In this document: positions 61,835-64,000 of the stretch, in pieces | Position numbering within the stretch: position 1 is the stretch's first letter | Layout: every line of letters starts with the position of its first letter | DNA from: Cytobacillus sp. S13-E01 | Lineage (GTDB): Bacteria; Bacillota; Bacilli; Bacillales; Bacillaceae_L | Length of the DNA: 64,000 nt | Reading direction: 5' to 3' | Assembly: GCF_029193815.1 (NCBI RefSeq) | Contig: NZ_JARFVC010000004.1 | Location: 124,001-188,000 of the forward strand | Translations under genes and position numbers: made by a program | The notes under the pieces: model-generated | Seen by the model: only the letters and a program-made list of their open reading frames with translations | What the model was told of the DNA's origin: nothing | The model's database searches: none

Positions 61835-63028
61835 ATGATAGAATTATGGTTAATAGAGTTTTTAAAAGGGATAGGACGGTTTTTTCTTCATCCATTGTTT
61901 TATTATCTCGCTGGATTAGCAGTAGTAGTTGGTTATTTGCGCATAAAGAGGGAAAGACAGGCTTTTCATACTAGGGTGTTTGATATCTTTCATGAGCTTC
62001 GCGCGTTATTGCCTGTTGGTGTGTTAATTGGATTAGCCATTTCAGTTTTAACCATCGGAATTGGAATCGTTATCCCATTTGGAACGATCGTACTTATTGG
62101 ACTAGCTACGGTCATTTTGAGTTTGACATTAAAATTGCGTTGGATTTCACCAGCCTATAGTTTAGGCTTGGCGTTTTTTGCAGTAATTTTTCTAGCAAAC
62201 CTAAAGAGTGAATCAAAATTACTACAACAAATTATTGAAGATGTAAAAGCCACAGGATTACCAGCATTGGCGCTTTTATTAGCAATGCTAGTGATTGCTG
62301 AAGGAATTTTAATTTATAAAAATGGCTCAACAGGAACATCACCCCAAATTGAAAAAAGTAAGCGGGGGTTACCTGTAGGTTCACATCTAGCACAGCGATT
62401 GTGGATCGTTCCGGTTTTCCTAGTATTACCTGGTGAAGTATTAACAACACAGTTTGAATGGTGGCCGTTGTTTTCTATTAATGGTGGAGAATACACATTG
62501 CTTCTCGTGCCATTTGGGATAGGGTTCCATAACAAGGTCGTTGGAATGCTTCCGGCAGAGGGAATCCGTTTTATTGGAAAACGGGTAATTGCGCTTGGAA
62601 TTGTGGTTTCAATCGTAGCCGTCAGTAGTCTATGGTATCCGATACTTGCAATCATTTCTGTTACTGTAGCGCTACTTGGTAGAGAAGGAATAGCGATACA
62701 TCACCGCTTAACAGATGATTCATTACCAGTCATTTTTTCGAAAAAAGAGCAGGGTCTAATGGTTTTAGGTCTAATTCCCCAATCACCTGCTGAAAAAATG
62801 GGTCTTCAAGTCGGTGAAATTATCACAAAGGTTAATAGTCTTTCAGTTAAAACGGAGAGCGATTTCTATGAATCTCTTCAGAAAAACCGAGCATATTGTA
62901 AGTTAGAGATTTTGGATACAAATGGAGAAGTTCGTTTCGTTCAACGAGCATTATATAATGGGGAGCACCATGAACTAGGGATACTGTTTGTTCATGATCA
63001 GAAGAAGTGGGATAGTGAAGCGGTTTAG
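61835..63028 (+). CDS. minJ: cell division topological determinant MinJ
   Basis: 397 aa from the ATG at 61835. About seven or eight hydrophobic helices (about 10-300) with a PDZ domain at the C-terminus (about 305-385; LMVLGLIPQSPAEKMGLQVGEIITKVNSLSV). This architecture, the length and the place after ctpB match MinJ (YvjD), which bridges DivIVA and MinCD at poles and septa. It is also needed for normal swarming in B. subtilis. An in-frame start at 61796 lacks an SD. Confidence 0.9.
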   Translation: MIELWLIEFLKGIGRFFLHPLFYYLAGLAVVVGYLRIKRERQAFHTRVFDIFHELRALLPVGVLIGLAISVLTIGIGIVIPFGTIVLIGLATVILSLTLKLRWISPAYSLGLAFFAVIFLANLKSESKLLQQIIEDVKATGLPALALLLAMLVIAEGILIYKNGSTGTSPQIEKSKRGLPVGSHLAQRLWIVPVFLVLPGEVLTTQFEWWPLFSINGGEYTLLLVPFGIGFHNKVVGMLPAEGIRFIGKRVIALGIVVSIVAVSSLWYPILAIISVTVALLGREGIAIHHRLTDDSLPVIFSKKEQGLMVLGLIPQSPAEKMGLQVGEIITKVNSLSVKTESDFYESLQKNRAYCKLEILDTNGEVRFVQRALYNGEHHELGILFVHDQKKWDSEAV

Positions 63029-63035
63029 GTGTGTG

Positions 63036-63098
63036 ATTTCTCATAATTAACTGGAATCGTCTCATAATTAACCGGAACGAATTCTCATAATTAATCGA
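63036..63098 (+). repeat. three direct repeats after minJ
   Basis: TCTCATAATTAA occurs at 63039, 63060 and 63083, each followed by a related tail (CTGGAATCG, CCGGAACGA, TCGAAATGA). Spacing is 21 and 23 bp. Iteron-like, within the 3' untranslated part of minJ. Confidence 0.8.
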
Positions 63099-63131
63099 AA
63101 TGATTCAGTTGAAAATACTGAATCATTTTTT
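63099..63131 (+). terminator. terminator of minJ
   Basis: ATGATTCAG and CTGAATCAT arms, then six T. Confidence 0.88.
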
Positions 63132-63158
63132 CTATAAGTTTAAATTTAAGGAGACAAA

Positions 63159-63704
63159 ATGAACTTACCAAAACAACTTTTAATATCACTTCCACCGAAA
63201 ATAAATGAAAGTCAACCTGGTTATATTTTAAGAATAACTGAGGTAAATTGTTATGAAAGTAATACATATATTTACGGATTACTAGGAGCTAATAACGATA
63301 GAAGGTTACAATTTGTTAGTGAAGAAGAAAGCATCAAGTTAAGCAATTTAACTAATGTTAATCATGAATTATTAGAAGAACTGTCTTTTCTAAATAGTAA
63401 TCAAGAAAATGTTTCAAAGCTATTTTTACATATGAAAAAAGGAAAAGTTTGTGAACTTTTTCTAGAAAAAGGTATATTAGGAGAGGGGGTAAAAAGGTTG
63501 AAAAGGAAATCTTCTCAATGGAGGATCAGTCAAATAGCCATAATAGCATTTATTGGGGTCGCTATTGGAAGCTTGATAGTTAAAGTTAGTCTAATTTCTA
63601 TTCTAGGAGCATTAAGTGGTTCATTATTATTGGTTGTCATAAACCTTGTTTATGTGATTTACACAAATAGGAAATCAAAAACAGATAAGAATACGAACAC
63701 ATAA
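63159..63704 (+). CDS. hypothetical protein with C-terminal membrane hairpin
   Basis: 181 aa; SD AAGGAGAC 5 nt before the ATG. The N-terminal ~115 residues are soluble and polar. Two hydrophobic helices follow at about 125-143 and 147-170 (ISQIAIIAFIGVAIGSLIV, LGALSGSLLLVVINLVYVIY) and a short basic tail (TNRKSKTDKN). No family recognised. It may be a small membrane regulator. Confidence 0.72.
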   Translation: MNLPKQLLISLPPKINESQPGYILRITEVNCYESNTYIYGLLGANNDRRLQFVSEEESIKLSNLTNVNHELLEELSFLNSNQENVSKLFLHMKKGKVCELFLEKGILGEGVKRLKRKSSQWRISQIAIIAFIGVAIGSLIVKVSLISILGALSGSLLLVVINLVYVIYTNRKSKTDKNTNT

Positions 63705-63929
63705 ACAAAATAAATTTAGTGGGTTTAAAAAATGACTTGCACAAACAGCCAAACAAAACAAGAGAGAAAATTTCTCTTCCCATACACGCAAGCGTGAAAT
63801 ATACATTATTCTCGCTTACTTTTATATAGAGGCATCACTTTAATAGTGTGGCTAATAGCTTCAACATTTGTGTTTATTGCAATAATTACTATAATATAGA
63901 AAAATAGTATGACTACTTTTATACTAAAA
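63705..63929 (+). promoter_or_regulatory. promoter region of the c-di-GMP riboswitch
   Basis: No gene. TTGTGT (63868), 16 nt, TATAAT (63890-63895) is a plausible SigA promoter. An upstream palindrome CACGC AA GCGTG (63785-63796) and a small hairpin AGTAT...ATACT (63906-63925) are also seen. Confidence 0.5.
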
Positions 63930-64000
63930 ACTTAATCAACGATACTAGCAAACCCGCCGAAAGACGGGGACGCAAAGCCGCGGGTCTACAGCATATTTAT
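63930..64000 (+). ncRNA. c-di-GMP-I riboswitch (GEMM-I), cut by window end
   Basis: GCAAACC (63948-63954), CGCC, GAAA, GACG, GGGACGCAAAGCC, then GCGGGTC: identical to the GEMM-I consensus core, including GNRA tetraloop and the GACGCAAAG joining region. The P3 arm and the expression platform lie beyond position 64000, so the controlled gene is not in the window. Confidence 0.95.

Overview
The window is chromosomal DNA of a low-GC, motile, S-layer-bearing member of the Bacillaceae. Gene order from about 12.9 kb to 63.0 kb follows the Bacillus subtilis segment tagO-tagV-yvyE-degSU-degV-comF-flgM/flgK/flgL-fliW-csrA-hag-flaG-fliD/S/T-hpf-secA-prfB-cccB-ftsEX-ctpB-minJ. The organism differs from B. 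subtilis in carrying SLH-anchored surface proteins, an accessory SecA2/SlaP pair and several repeat families. The genus cannot be fixed from sequence reading alone.

Region 1 (1-12.6 kb) is cell surface and accessory secretion: a divergent c-di-GMP-I-type riboswitch with terminator, an SLH-anchored SGNH hydrolase, a large secreted subtilase, an SLH-anchored phosphodiester glycosidase, then slaP and secA2. Region 2 (12.9-18.1 kb) holds wall teichoic acid genes (tagO, LCP ligase), yvyE and the degSU two-component system.

Region 3 (18.1-26.2 kb) lies between degU and degV, which are neighbours in B. subtilis. It contains a REP-associated tyrosine transposase (RAYT) bracketed by two tandem arrays of a palindrome, both with a 37-bp period. 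It also contains a SigD-controlled second flagellar set: FliK-like, FlhB-C-like, FliS-like, an 802-aa flagellin and YaaR. The same palindrome recurs at 42.0, 42.4, 47.4 and 49.1 kb, once at the edge of a partial gene duplication.

Region 4 (26.3-40.9 kb) is the competence and late flagellar cluster. It includes flgN with an apparent ATT start, a textbook CsrA hairpin in the hag leader, and a duplicated flaG promoter/5' end separated by a second repeat family. Region 5 (40.9-50.7 kb) has an Rpn-type nuclease with a duplicated tail, hpf behind SigB- and SigH-like promoters, secA, prfB with programmed +1 frameshift, a chemoreceptor, a YitT protein and cytochrome c-551.

Region 6 (50.9-64 kb) has ftsEX followed by an M23 hydrolase, a second chemoreceptor with CheX, small exported or unknown proteins, ctpB and minJ, and ends inside a canonical c-di-GMP-I riboswitch. 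The common themes are motility (SigD, CsrA-FliW, FlgM), surface assembly (SecA/SecA2, SLH, teichoic acid) and c-di-GMP control of what lies beyond the edge.
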